Source: Himantopus leucocephalus (taxonomy: Eukaryota > Chordata > Aves > Charadriiformes > Recurvirostridae). From it: a DNA stretch of 64,000 bases. The stretch lies in NCBI GenBank assembly GCA_003993805.1, contig RSEF01000001.1, positions 209,344,213 to 209,408,212 on the forward strand. The letters are read 5' to 3'. The translations under genes and the position numbers were made by a program. Below are positions 47,805-59,296 of this stretch, piece after piece; within the stretch, counting starts at the first letter, position 1; the number at the start of each line of letters is the position of its first letter. The notes below the pieces were generated by a model. The model had not been told where the DNA came from and ran no database searches. It saw nothing but the letters and a program-made list of their open reading frames with translations.

Positions 47805-50800
47805 GTAAGGGACTTTTCTGATTAAAGGTCTTGTTTCATGTTTACTTCTTTGAGGGCAAAGTAAAGAGTACTGTACTGGGGTTTTCTTACAGCAAATCTT
47901 GGCAAGACATGAACAACAAATACTGTTCTTTAAATATGTTCTAAAGTTTCAAAGTAATGTGTATTTTCATGTGGTTTGAGTAGAGGGCATTATGGTGAAT
48001 CTAACCCAACTAAAAACAGCTCCAAAGCTGTGCTAATTCATCAGTCTTTTCTTCCTGATCTACTGCTTGGGTTAATTTGACCTTTCTGGATCTTAGGTAA
48101 ATGCTACACCAGATGAAACAATAGCTAAGGGAAGAGAAGGAGAACCTTGTAACTTTTTTAAACTTAAGAAAGAATTATTTTTTTAAGTATTTCACAAAAA
48201 TATAAAACTAAAGACCTGAAACAGAACTTTATTTTGTGAAGATATTTGGGATGAAGATGCAACATAGATGTATGACCATGCCAGAGGGCAATCGGAGGAG
48301 TGGGAGTTGCTTTCTCTGCTAAACATAAATAACACAGTAGAACAGAGACTTTTCTTGAGGAGCTTTCAAAACTTCTAGATTCATCTCGAAGAGTTTCAGA
48401 TTCAGAAAATATACATATATATATACACATATAAAACCAACATATATATATATATACACACACATATATAAAACCAAGAAAAATTCCATCAAATAAAGAC
48501 ATGGGGTTTTAATGAAAAAAGTTTTCACCAAGCCAACTTGAAGAGAGATTCAGATGGTAAAAGACATTTGAATAACTTCTTAAAATAGCAACTTTTAGGA
48601 CATCTGAAGAGTCTGTCTTCTGATGGCATGTCTGCATTATCCAACACCAAGTACCTGAGACAGCCGAGACAGCTGATTTCAGTTTGCCTTATAGCGTATA
48701 ACAATAAACAGCAGCATCTCTTCTATTGGGAGAGAATTTGCTGAATCCCAAACAAAAACACCAAGTTGCTAGAACTGTATCTGAAGTAAATGGGCCTAAT
48801 CCCAGTCCCTAATACCGTATATTAGTATGTAGTGGTCATATTATGTGTGTTTATAGTGTTCCCCAGGTGACTGGAGTGGGGAACTACTGGAGTGTGTTAT
48901 ATCTCCCTCTCTGTCAAGGGTCAAAGTATTCTTCCAAAAGAAACCAGAGACCCATGGGTGTCCCATCCTGCAATACAGGTACAACAGACAGTTAAGAACT
49001 AGCAATTGCCATAACATAACTTTCAGTATACATTGACTTTTTCCACAAAAGACAGCTGATGCTTCTTCACTTACAGCTAAGGAGTGCAAACTGCCATTAA
49101 GGCAGAAGGTGTTGAGCCTTCCCCTTTGTTTATGATTTACTTGTTGTTTCCATCAATTCTTCCTACTGTTAATACTTTCAGCGCACTATTGTTTCACATA
49201 CCTCTTAAACTGGATAAAGTCATTAATCAAATTAAGATCACAAAAACACCACGGGATTTCATCTGTGTCAAACATAAATTGTGAAGTGGGCATATTTACA
49301 TTTTTTAATAGTTTGAAAGATCGCTACCATTTCTAATACAGTCACTGTCTCTCTTCAAGAAATGGTGAAAAGATAAAGCATAATATAGAAAAAACACGCA
49401 ATTAAAAGCAAGTGTTGAAATTTCTGCTAAAGAACTAATCCTAGCACATTGGATAACACTCCGATGACTCACGACAGACTACCACGCTGTCTGGTTTAGC
49501 CACTGGATTTCCGTAAGTCCTAACTACAGTGTAAGTCAGCACAGTTCCAGCACACTCAATCTGTGCTTTTGCAGCATCCAAAAAAGTCTTATTGGACTTA
49601 CACAGGCAACAGCAATTCAACAAAGTATTTTGAAGTCTGAAGAGATACTGCGCTGGTATATGAGTCTCCGGGAATTCAGGAAAAGATTAACATAGCTAGG
49701 CTCCTCAATTATACTCAGCAGGTTCAGACAAAATTTTATTCCCACAACTTTCATTCACAGGCTGCGTATTTAGCATTTGCAGTGAAATCCAAGGGTTCTG
49801 GTACTGCTCTTATACTTCTGGCTTTTTTTATAGCTACTGGCTACTGCCAAATCTTTAAGTATTGCAAAGAGATGCAAGACTCCTCCTTTCCAACTCAAAC
49901 TGCTAGATTACAAAGTCTGTCTTGCTTTTGCCTCCTCTGCCTTTGGAGTTATGATTTTTTTTTTTTTCTTGGATGCACAGAGCACAGCTTCAGAAAGATG
50001 GGCAGAAAATGGTGTCTGCAAGTGAGGTGCCTGGTGATGAAACATTCACTTGCAATGTGGAGGGGAGAGGATTTGGTGTCCCCTGTGCCCCTGCTCTGAG
50101 TCATGTGTTCATTAACTGCAGAGCTAAGATGGGCTCTTCAAGAGAGGGAGTTTAGACACCCTTTTCTCACCATTTCCCATAGGCCTAATACGCTGACAGC
50201 TGTTAAACATAACCTAATTCCTAAACTAGTCCATTGACTTTATAAGAAATGTAGGCAGTAAATTAGCATGAAAAATTCCATTCCTTGAGCTGGACATGTA
50301 AGTCTTAGCTTTTGCAGTGCTCACTCTCTCAACAGATAAATCCCTTTGCTGACTGCCTGCTTATGGCAGATCTGTCCCAATTTAGGTGGCCAATTTCACA
50401 GATCTTCGAGAAGATAAAAGCAAAAGAGATTTATTTTTTTCACCAAGACTCAGTTCGAGAGTTAGGATGACTAGATTTATTACCTTATATCCTAAGTTTC
50501 AAACTGAACTCTAGACTTAAATCCCTAAGACTTGACACCTAGTTTGGATACAGAAATTAGACAGACTTGGCACCTAAAGCCCAAGAGAGTACCACTGTAG
50601 TAAGTGTCACTCACATCTTGTTTTAGGAGCCCTTAACAATATGTTGCTCTGTATTTTTAACAAGGTCGTTGAAAGGGGCTATTCCACTAATAGACTGATG
50701 GTTAAAGCATTAACTACAAAGTGGGAGATAAAGAAAAAAAAATCATTCTGAGCCTGAGTTTATTCAGTCCCAGGACAGTGACCTAACTGGTGATTAGGTG

Positions 50801-50994
50801 AAGAAACCCTCTTACAAGATTTCTCTTCAGAAGCGATTGTCCCTATGTGTTCCTAGAGATGAAAACTAAAATCCTATAATGCTACTGTAAGGGATGACCC
50901 TCACACAAGCAGCCAGATTACGGTCAGCCACTGAGTGACTGCTTTCTAAACTAGTAAAACCACATCTGATCATTACCTGAACTTTATTTTTTAG
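47805..50994 (+). other. CNTN5 intron, 3.2 kb
   Basis: Intron within FN3-2. It contains a TA/CA-rich microsatellite (48408-48470). No exon or recognisable transposon was otherwise found. Confidence 0.85.
48408..48470. repeat. (TA)n/(CA)n microsatellite, duplicated block
   Basis: Two adjacent blocks of catatata, tatatacacaca and ataaaacca, suggesting duplication of a block of about 30 bp followed by slippage. It is also read as a hydrophobic tyrosine/isoleucine frame on the minus strand, which is an artefact of the repeat. Confidence 0.9.
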
Positions 50995-51229
50995 CCCGTG
51001 TCAGAAGAGTTTCAGAATGGAGAAGGATTTGGATATATTGTAGCCTTCAGACCCAATGGAACACGTGGCTGGAAGGAAAAAATGGTAACATCTTCAGATG
51101 CTTCAAAGTTCATCTACAGAGATGAAAGTGTGCCACCTCTGACACCTTTTGAGGTGAAAGTTGGTGTTTACAACAACAAAGGAGACGGTCCCTTCAGCCC
51201 TATTGTGGTCATCTGCTCAGCTGAAGGAG
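50995..51229 (+). CDS. CNTN5: CNTN5 exon: remainder of FN3 domain 2
   Basis: The longest exon here, 235 bp. It follows the acceptor ctttattttttag and ends at GGAG|gtcagt. Entry is phase 0 and exit phase 1. It encodes [18 protein letters not shown], then [16 protein letters not shown], then [31 protein letters not shown] and [19 protein letters not shown] is the FN3 F-G loop signature shared by contactins. NGT is a possible N-glycosylation site. The donor has C instead of A/G at +3, less common than consensus but compatible with splicing. The next exon supplies the other two bases of the split glutamate codon. Confidence 0.96.
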
Positions 51230-51817
51230 GTCAGTTCAACAGAAATTTGACTTGTATATTATGAACTCTATTACACTATTTGTATATAATGTGTCCTATT
51301 ATACCATGTTTTATTCAATCTTAAATTTCAAAATTATTTGTAGAAGTGCTAAGTAACCTTACATATGTTTTGCAGAACAGGAGATAAGCTAACTTGCCAA
51401 GGTTACCCATTCTGGGTAACAAATGGGAAGCAAATGACAAGCTTCAGGAATAGACTTCACTCCACATCCGTCATAACCAAAAAAATCTCTTTCAATGAAG
51501 GCTCATCTCTAATATGAAATCTATAGTCTTAACTTTAAGCTGGGCTGCTCTAACAATGAGCAAGGAAAGGCTGATATTTTTTAATGTTTCTGAGGTTCAT
51601 GATACTTGTTTGATGAGCTAATCAGACAACAGCTCAAAGACTAAATAAATCCATCTATGAATGTTTGTTTCCTGGTTAATGAATACTAGAAGTGCATAGA
51701 ATGCAATTTTGTTCTGATTTTTATCCTTTTTTATTATTATTTTCTCTCTCTTTTATTTCTTTAGCACAAAATTTCTGAATTTATATTAATATCCAAATAT
51801 TCAGGGTGAATTATATT

Positions 51818-51957
51818 CCCCAACATTGGACACTTTTAAGATTCAGCTGGATAGGGTACTGGGCCATCTTGTCTAGACCACGCTTTTGCCAAAAAATATT
51901 CAACCAGATGATCCTTGAGGTCCCTTCCAACCTGGTGTTCTATGATTCTATGATTCT
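51818..51957 (+). mobile_element. CR1 LINE, 3' terminal fragment
   Basis: The motifs ttggacacttttaagattc, agctggatagggtactgggc, gatgatccttgaggtccc and ttccaacctggtg, then attctatgattct, identify a CR1-type 3' end in plus orientation, about 140 bp long. It is separate from the following copy because it has its own terminal octamers. Confidence 0.92.
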
Positions 51958-52042
51958 TTGAATAGTTCAACAGAACAAATGAAAAATGTTTCTGGAAAAT
52001 TACTATGTCAACTTGATATAACTCTCAACAGCAACAGTATTT

Positions 52043-52061
52043 GGGGGGGGGGGGGGGGGGN
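52043..52061 (+). repeat. Poly-G run ending at an N
   Basis: Eighteen consecutive G followed by an N. Mononucleotide G runs are hard to sequence and the N marks a local assembly break. True length unknown. Confidence 0.9.
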
Positions 52062-52190
52062 ATAAAAGCGGTTACTCTGTATTGACAGGGGCCAGCGTAT
52101 GGAAATTTCCATATGCACAAAAGGAAAATGAATGTTATCCACAGGAATATTTTGAGCAGCTCCATTACTGGAAGTCATATACTTCTTTAC

Positions 52191-52610
52191 TGGAGAACAA
52201 GTCTCATGACAAGCAGCTGAGGGAACTGGGGCTGTTTAGCCTGGAGAAAAGGAGGCTGAGGGGAGACCTTATCACTCTCTACAACTACCTGAAAGGAGGT
52301 TGTAGAGAGGTGGGGGCCGGTCTCTTCTCCTGAGTAATAAGTGATAGGACAAAGGGAAATGGCCTCAAGTTACACTAGGGGAGGTTTAGCTTGGATATTA
52401 GGAAAAATTTCTTTACAGAAAGGGCTATCAAACATTGGAACGGGTTGCCCAGGGAAGTGGTGGAGTCGCCATCCTGGACGTATTTAAAAGTCAAGTAGAC
52501 GTGGTGCTCAGAGACATGGTTTAGTGGTGGTTTTGTCAGTGTTAAGTTGATGGTTGATCTTGATGATCTTAAAGGTTCCTTCCAACCTAGATGATTCTAT
52601 GATTCTATGA
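52191..52610 (+). mobile_element. CR1 LINE, 3' 420 bp
   Basis: In plus orientation it starts within the end of the reverse-transcriptase frame (tggagaacaagtct, then residues [19 protein letters not shown]) and continues through the final coding part (gggttgcccagggaagtggt). It ends with ttccaacctagatgattcta and tgattctatga. The coding frame is broken. A poly-G run and an N lie just upstream. Confidence 0.95.
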
Positions 52611-55600
52611 TCTTTGAGTTATCCCACTGTGCCCTGTTAAGAGAATAAAATAAGTACAGTCCTAGTACAGGTGGGAGGAATTTCATGCTACTTCTACAGA
52701 AATGTAGTATGAAGATAATGATATTTCATGTAAAGGTGGAAAACATTAAATGTTATTCCATATAAGCCCACAATAAATGTGTCATTTTGGAGCCATGATG
52801 TAGCAGAGATTATCTACTGCTATTCTCTCACAGTAATTAAAGAGGTTGGAAATGCTGCTTTTGCTAAAAGCAGTTCCAGTAATTTGTTTGTGTTCCACCA
52901 TTTGGATCAGCATTACCAAGTATTCATATTATTATAAAATCAATTACATTTTAAAATGTAAAAATTACCCAGTACAACTTGGACATTTTTACAGTTCACT
53001 TGCCTGTTCCTCAATGGAAAATGATACTGTGAAACCAATGGTGATCTTTTTATTCTTTAACGATTTCACACTCTAATCAGAAAGTTCAATAAAAATAGAG
53101 TTTTGAAAGGGAAAGGAGACAAAACCTTAATGGATTTTTTTTATAACAGCAGAAGCTATTTTAACAAAAGCTGAATGCTGAATTGCATTAAGTAGTCCTT
53201 TGCTTGTTATTTGGACAAGACTGGAAATGGAATAATCAGTAATATATAAATCAATTTTCCTAATGTTTCTTTTAAAATATGAACTTTACAAATTATCTGA
53301 ATAGAATTATTAAAATTAACTTTCTCTCTATGCTCCCAGAGATTATCTCTAGAAACCAACTTTTCTGACTATAATTCAGTTACTTGAAAGTGCCTACCCA
53401 TCATAGCTTTGCTAATTCAGTCTCTGTATGTTTCTGTACATTAGACTTTCCTTTAGTAAGAGAAATTCTAGGCTAAATATTTATAACACTTATATTTGAG
53501 GAAAAAACATGAGGTGCTGGGAGAACACAGCCAAAAAATTAATTTATAAAAAGCTTTTCTCCACAATAACCCTAGGTGATATACAGAAATTTTAAAGGAA
53601 CAACAAAACAGTTTATTACAGCTAAGTTCCTGGCAATATGGAAACTGAGGACAGCAGACATTTCAGCTTGCTACGAAGAAAAGGGGCAACTGGTTGTGAA
53701 AGAGGCACGGGCTTTCATACTTCAGGAGCTAAACAACTGAAGGCACATTTTCTCAAATATTTCAATTGAAGAGAAGATATTAAATAAAGATTGACAGTAC
53801 AATATATTATGGTCCTAGGGCTGATTCAGCAAACCCTTCACTTACCTGATTTTCATCATACACTCAGTTCACTGCTCTGCAAACATCTGGAAAAAAGGCC
53901 TGGGATAAAATTATTAAAAGTTAAGGAAACTTTCTGTTACGTATTAAAAGGTTTCCTACATCTAGAGATGGATCTATAATTGTTTGCTGGCATAAAAAAA
54001 AAAAAACAAACTGTCTCAGGCAGTCTAAATCCTTGTGCCTCTGCTAAACACACGGGAAAAAAAACCCAGGAGTTTGCATAGGACAGGTTCTGGACAAGGA
54101 AGAAATTTCTCATTTATTAAGAATGAATGTATCTCTCTTTTCTGGGTAACAGTGACTGCATATTATATGCTCTCTGATCTGCATTGAAACCCCATTTTTG
54201 GTGGCTGTGAATTGTGCCAAGGCAAGCAGCTTTGCAGGTAGTATTGAGTCAGATGTTTCCCTCTGTGAACACAACTGACTGACCTATGATTACATAAAGT
54301 GTCTCTGACTGAGGCAAAAGGCTTAAAGTCATCTTCCAGTGAGTAAAGCATCTCAGCAAACACAAGCAAAACAATGAGCACTTTTTCAAAAGTACCTGGA
54401 GGGGCTAATCCTTTCATCTCTATCTCCAAGTCAGATATTTAGAAGATAAGATGATACCAGTAGTTACTGAGGGATCAATGATGGTGATAACACAAAGTTA
54501 TCACCAGGGGAAAAACACCTGACTGGTTATAGATGTTTTAAGGTATTTATTCTCCTTTACTGGCCTTTTGACTTCATAGGAAACATCTCCAGGATGCAGC
54601 TTATAGAAGAGACTATCTAGGAGTTAAATATGCAGATGAATGTAATGGAGGGATTGAGAATAGAACGGAGAACCAGATAAAAAGTTGTACAAAACTAGCT
54701 GGATAACCCAGGAAGAAAAAAAAAAAAGCAAATATGATCCTCTGGAAATGATGGCTTAATGCAGTAGAAAAGTTTGAAGGAGGATTCTTTCCTGGAGACC
54801 TTAGGAAAGGAAGAAAGTTAACAATCAAGGAGAGAAGAAGAAAAAGAGAGGTCAGATGTTTAAGTGAAGTAAAAGAGATGATGAGAGACAGGACCAGTTC
54901 TGAAGAGGGAACGAGGATGGTAGACAGAAGATGCAGGATAGAAAAAAAGATACACAATTATCTTCAATAAGAAGGCAGAACAGAAGGACACAATGGACAT
55001 GTTTCAGCACCAGGGAAAGACAAGCCTGAACCTTTCATAAAGGAACCCTTTAATAAGAGAAGGAGACACCAGCCCATATACAGAGCACAGCAAGTTAAGC
55101 TGCCAGAAGAAAGGTTGCAACATGCAGGCCTGAAACTGAAAAGAAGCATGATATAGAGCAGGGAGAAATCTTCTGACTGTAGTTTCTGCCAGGAAAATAA
55201 TGGTATCAGATTCATGCTAGAGTGTACTGACGCTTCAGTACAGGCACAGACAGTTTTAATCCATAGAGAATAAAAATTGCAGTGGCCCAAGATATTGGAA
55301 ATAAAACAATGAACATAAGCAGTGTTAAGCACTGATTGTTTTAACATTTATATGTTCTTTGGAGATTTTCTTGATGGCTACATTCCACTTAAATACTGAG
55401 GGGCTAAGAATGCCAAGGCTACTAATACAAGCTTTCAGTATCAGGGAAATCATATGCAATCTCTGTGTGTGGTTTTAATTCTCTGGAAGAGGAAAACTGG
55501 GAAAATCAGAAATATAGCAATGGAGAAGGAAGTATGATAGCGTAACGGCGTGATTGCAAGAAGATGGAAAAGGCTGTACTGATAAGCATGATGACCAGGT

Positions 55601-56774
55601 AGGCTTGCTTTAGCAAGCATGACTAGACAGAGTATGAGCTACATAGGAAAGACAAAACAAAAGTAAAAATGTTTGAATGTCATAACGTGCTGATGATGTG
55701 ATAACATATCCACAAATACAAAATCAGAGTTTGGATAAAACTGAATATCCTTGGGTTCCAAGTATTTCAGAAAAGGGCAATTAAAGAAACTGGGAGTCAA
55801 ACTAGAGGTCAGTTGCTGATGGCCCTGATAAATTTGGATGCTGAGAAAGACCTTTCTAATTTTAGGTAAATATTACAGGACACTGTTATTTATGAGAGAA
55901 TTTAGCTGCTCAGAGCGGTTTGGAATAGGACTAATGACCTTGTGTTCTGGCTGTGATAATTAGCAGATTCTTTATCCAGTACTGGCTAACTGAGAAGAAA
56001 CAATAGTACTATAGTCTTGTTTTGATGAACAATTAAGACACTATAGAAAAGCTGATCATAACAAATAAAAGTGGAACAAATCATCATTAAATAACAGGAA
56101 ATTGTTTAATAAGCTGGAATTAACAGTTGAGGGTAGAAATGAAAGTGTTTTGGAACATCTCTGAGCCAAAGGTGTAAAATATACCTGAAGTTTATACTGC
56201 AGGAAATGGTACATTTCTAGTGGTAACCACTAGAAGACATTCAGAATAACTAAAAAGCATATGTAATAAAAACCAAATAATGAAAAGGATAAGAATAACA
56301 CAAGTATTGCCAAAAATGAAGGTGAAAAAATATTTTTTTTTAAGTTAAGAAAGTATACAAAGCAGGAAAAAATTGTGAAGTAAATAAGGTATTGATATTA
56401 AAGATAATCGAGGAATGGACCAACAATAGTGAAATACAGACAAGATAACTGATAAGAATGTGAAAGTCAGAAAATTTTTACATCTGTAGTGAAAACTTTT
56501 GGTATTGTCAAGTGGTCAGAAATTCAACCCATTCCAATTTAAGCAATGCAGAGTTTGCTGTTCAAATGTACCATAAATGAAATTCATGACTGCCACGTGC
56601 GGTGAGAGCTAGTCCCCTTTATATGCTCAAGGACCTTGGGCAAGATCTTTTCCATCCCAAAATAATGAAAACAAATAACAGTTGACAAAAATAAATTTTA
56701 GTTAATCTATCAAGAAAAAAATAACAATATTTCTACATAACTGAAAAAAAAAAAAATAACAGACTTGTGAAAAG

Positions 56775-57340
56775 CTTGGAAGGCTACCGGCAGAATTTCT
56801 TAAGGATCAGTCTTAGATCATATACATTTAATTTTCATAATGATAATAGAAGAGCTGGTTATGATATTGCTGTTATTACAACTTTATGATGCACTGTCAA
56901 TACAGGGAAGGATCTGAACAATACATAGGAAAAGTGTAAATTAGAGAACAAGAGGAAAAGGAACATGAATGACATAGAAGTGCTAGGTCAAGTACATCAG
57001 GAGTAGTAACAAGCCAGCCCATTACAAAAACCTAATAGCTAGAACCTACACACAAGAAAGACTTGGATGTTTTCATTTGTATCAGGGCATCATTCTGATA
57101 AAATTATCACAAAGCTTTGCTAGAATCTTATCTGCAGTTCAGGTTGCCTGTGCTCAACAAAGAACTCAAGATGATACAGGTTCAAAGGACTAACAGGATC
57201 ACCAGGGAATGAGTAGAAACTAGAAGAGTTTTTTTTGTCCTAGTAAAAAAAGGCTGAGTTTGGATAAGCTCCTGTCTGCAAATCAGGGAAATGATTAGGG
57301 ATTGTGAAGAACTTTTAGAGGTAAAGGGCAATGATGCTAC
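56775..57340 (+). mobile_element. Decayed CR1/L3-like LINE fragment (tentative)
   Basis: The region reads aggatcagtcttagatcat with residues GSVLDHIHLIF, as in the pre-catalytic part of CR1-type reverse transcriptase. About 350 bases later it has ctgcagttcaggttgcctgt and VQRTNRIT, like the conserved VQRRATRMI region of the same family, in the right order and orientation. Numerous stops make it non-functional. It lies at the end of a purine-rich 2.7-kb segment that may be the remainder of the same element. Confidence 0.5.
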
Positions 57341-58438
57341 ACTTTTTTTTTGAGCAAATAAAGCAAGCCATCCATTCTTTATCCTTGAAGCCAACTGGCC
57401 AAAGATACTTTACATCTACGTGCTTTAACATTGTCACTCTCCAGACTGTGACTGTCTCCATATACTTCCTGGGAACCATCCCTGGTCAGGCACCAGCATA
57501 TTCCTGAGCATATTTTGGGGCAGCACTATTTGGCCAGAGTCAATACTTCACCACGGATCACACTAACTATTTCATGCAATGGACAACGGCTTGCTCAGGC
57601 TAGTGCCTTGTCTCCCTGTCCCTTTTTAGTTTACAAGTATAGATGCAGCCTATCAGCACAAGAATAAGTACAAATTAGAATATATGTAGTACAGAAATAG
57701 AATATTTATAGAAAATAAAAGGAAATAGAAATAAGATTCTGTGAGAAAGAGGGAACCCAACTCATTTCAAGACGAGTTAGGTCTTTTATGAAAGATTGGG
57801 TTTTTTAATGATTGCTGCAATGGGAGATACAGAATTAGTTCTGTTAGTTTCAGTATCTATCTTCTCCTTCAGACACCTGACAAAATTATCTTCACAAAAA
57901 TTGAAAGTTCTATAATTTAGATAAATAGTGTAGTCAATACTACTAAAAACTTCTAGATATGAAAAAGAGAGCCCAGAGCAGTACAAGGTAAAGCCTGAAG
58001 ACTCTCAGTTTTGCCGTTTAAAACATCCTGAGGGACGCCAGATGCACTTCGGTAATACATACAAGATGTAATGATACTGCACAGAGCTTTTGTTTTTGCT
58101 TTGTATGGATTTGTACTAATTCATTGAGGCAATGGAGAACCAAAGCTGTCAGTTAGCTGAAAGGCAAAGGGCCATGTAACAGCCTTTGCAAATTTGTTCC
58201 TTCACGACTTTGAGAAGTTTTGCATCAGGCCAGCTAGTGGATGGCGTGATATTAAACAAGACACTGCAGAGTGAAGGATTGTCCTGGTTAGGCCCATCTC
58301 CCCTCGCTTTTCACCCTGAGCCCTTAGTTAAACAAACAAATAAATTACACTTTCCTTTTCACTTAGAGGAAATAATAGGCAATTGCACACTTTTAAATAC
58401 AGTCTCCATGTCTTTAATTAAAATCTAACAACACCTGA

Positions 58439-59296
58439 ATTTTATCAGTCTGCTTGTCCAACTTCTACTCATGTGCCAAGGTGAGCGAGCCACGTGTAGG
58501 TAACATGCTGGTAAAGCCTTCATGGAATAAGGCAGCTCCTTGTTCCTGCGTGACGCTCCACTGTGTAATAAATCTGGGTTATTCCATGGAGGGGGGAGAG
58601 CCGCAGGAGGATGCATGCTGTGAGCAAGACCAAAGGAGAGAAGCATTACAGGAGCAGACTTCAGAAGCTCTACCTGACAAGGAAGGGTATTTCAACACTA
58701 AAAAAAAGAGGTTCAGGGCAGAGGTCAGCACTGCAGACCTGATTGCTGCTTCGTTGCTAGCTCATTTCCTCACCCTTCTAATCTTTCTCTGTTTTAAAGT
58801 CCTCTGCAAAGACACTGGTCAGAGAGAAGGTGAAAACAGAAAGGACTTGAGGAAAAATGAGAAGCCCCAGGGCCTGTCCAGGAAACGAGTCATCTCAGTT
58901 TTGGTGTTTTGGAAACTTTTCCCTTTCTAGCACAAGATTCTTCAGAAAGTCTTATGCTGCAGGCAGCCATGCCACCACAGATCTGGTGGAGTCCCCAAAC
59001 CAGAGACACATGTCAAACAGGCTGAGAGGCATAATGTCTCTTGGCTCTTCTCAGGAATAGAAACAGTTTACTGGAAGTCCCCTGATTTGGAAGATACTCC
59101 CTGTGGCTACTTCCAGCGAGGGAATAAATGCTACCACTTTCTTTACCTACAGATTGACAGAAGAGGGACGACTCCGCATGATTTTCTTTCTGATAGATCT
59201 CTTTTGTGGATTTTTCCACAGAAAGGAATTATCCCAGTCATGAGTCCTCAACGGAAGTCCCAAAATTTCAACCATGTGGACTGCCTGGAGTCATAA
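58439..59296 (+). other. Long frame with one internal stop, unknown
   Basis: After a TGA at 58436 one plus-strand frame stays open for about 285 codons to a TAA near 59294, broken only by a TAG at 58928-58930. The first part has a charged segment (EPQEDACCEQDQRREALQEQ) and a likely membrane helix (LIAASLLAHFLTLLIFLCF), then a basic stretch. After the TAG come TVYWKSPDLEDTPCGYF and RGNKCYHF, faintly like the start of a C-type lectin domain. I do not recognise it. An A-run lies at about 59540-59553, but an AATAAA near 59361 is too far from it to support a retrocopy. Chance, a decayed retrocopy and transposon-derived sequence are all possible. Confidence 0.25.

Noticed and set aside
48164..48531. 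Minus-strand frames rich in Tyr, Ile and Cys
   Set aside because: Produced by the TA/CA microsatellite.
49441..49623. 60-codon minus-strand frame ending CRESSECYPMC
   Set aside because: Looks somewhat protein-like, but it is short and has no recognisable family or splice sites.
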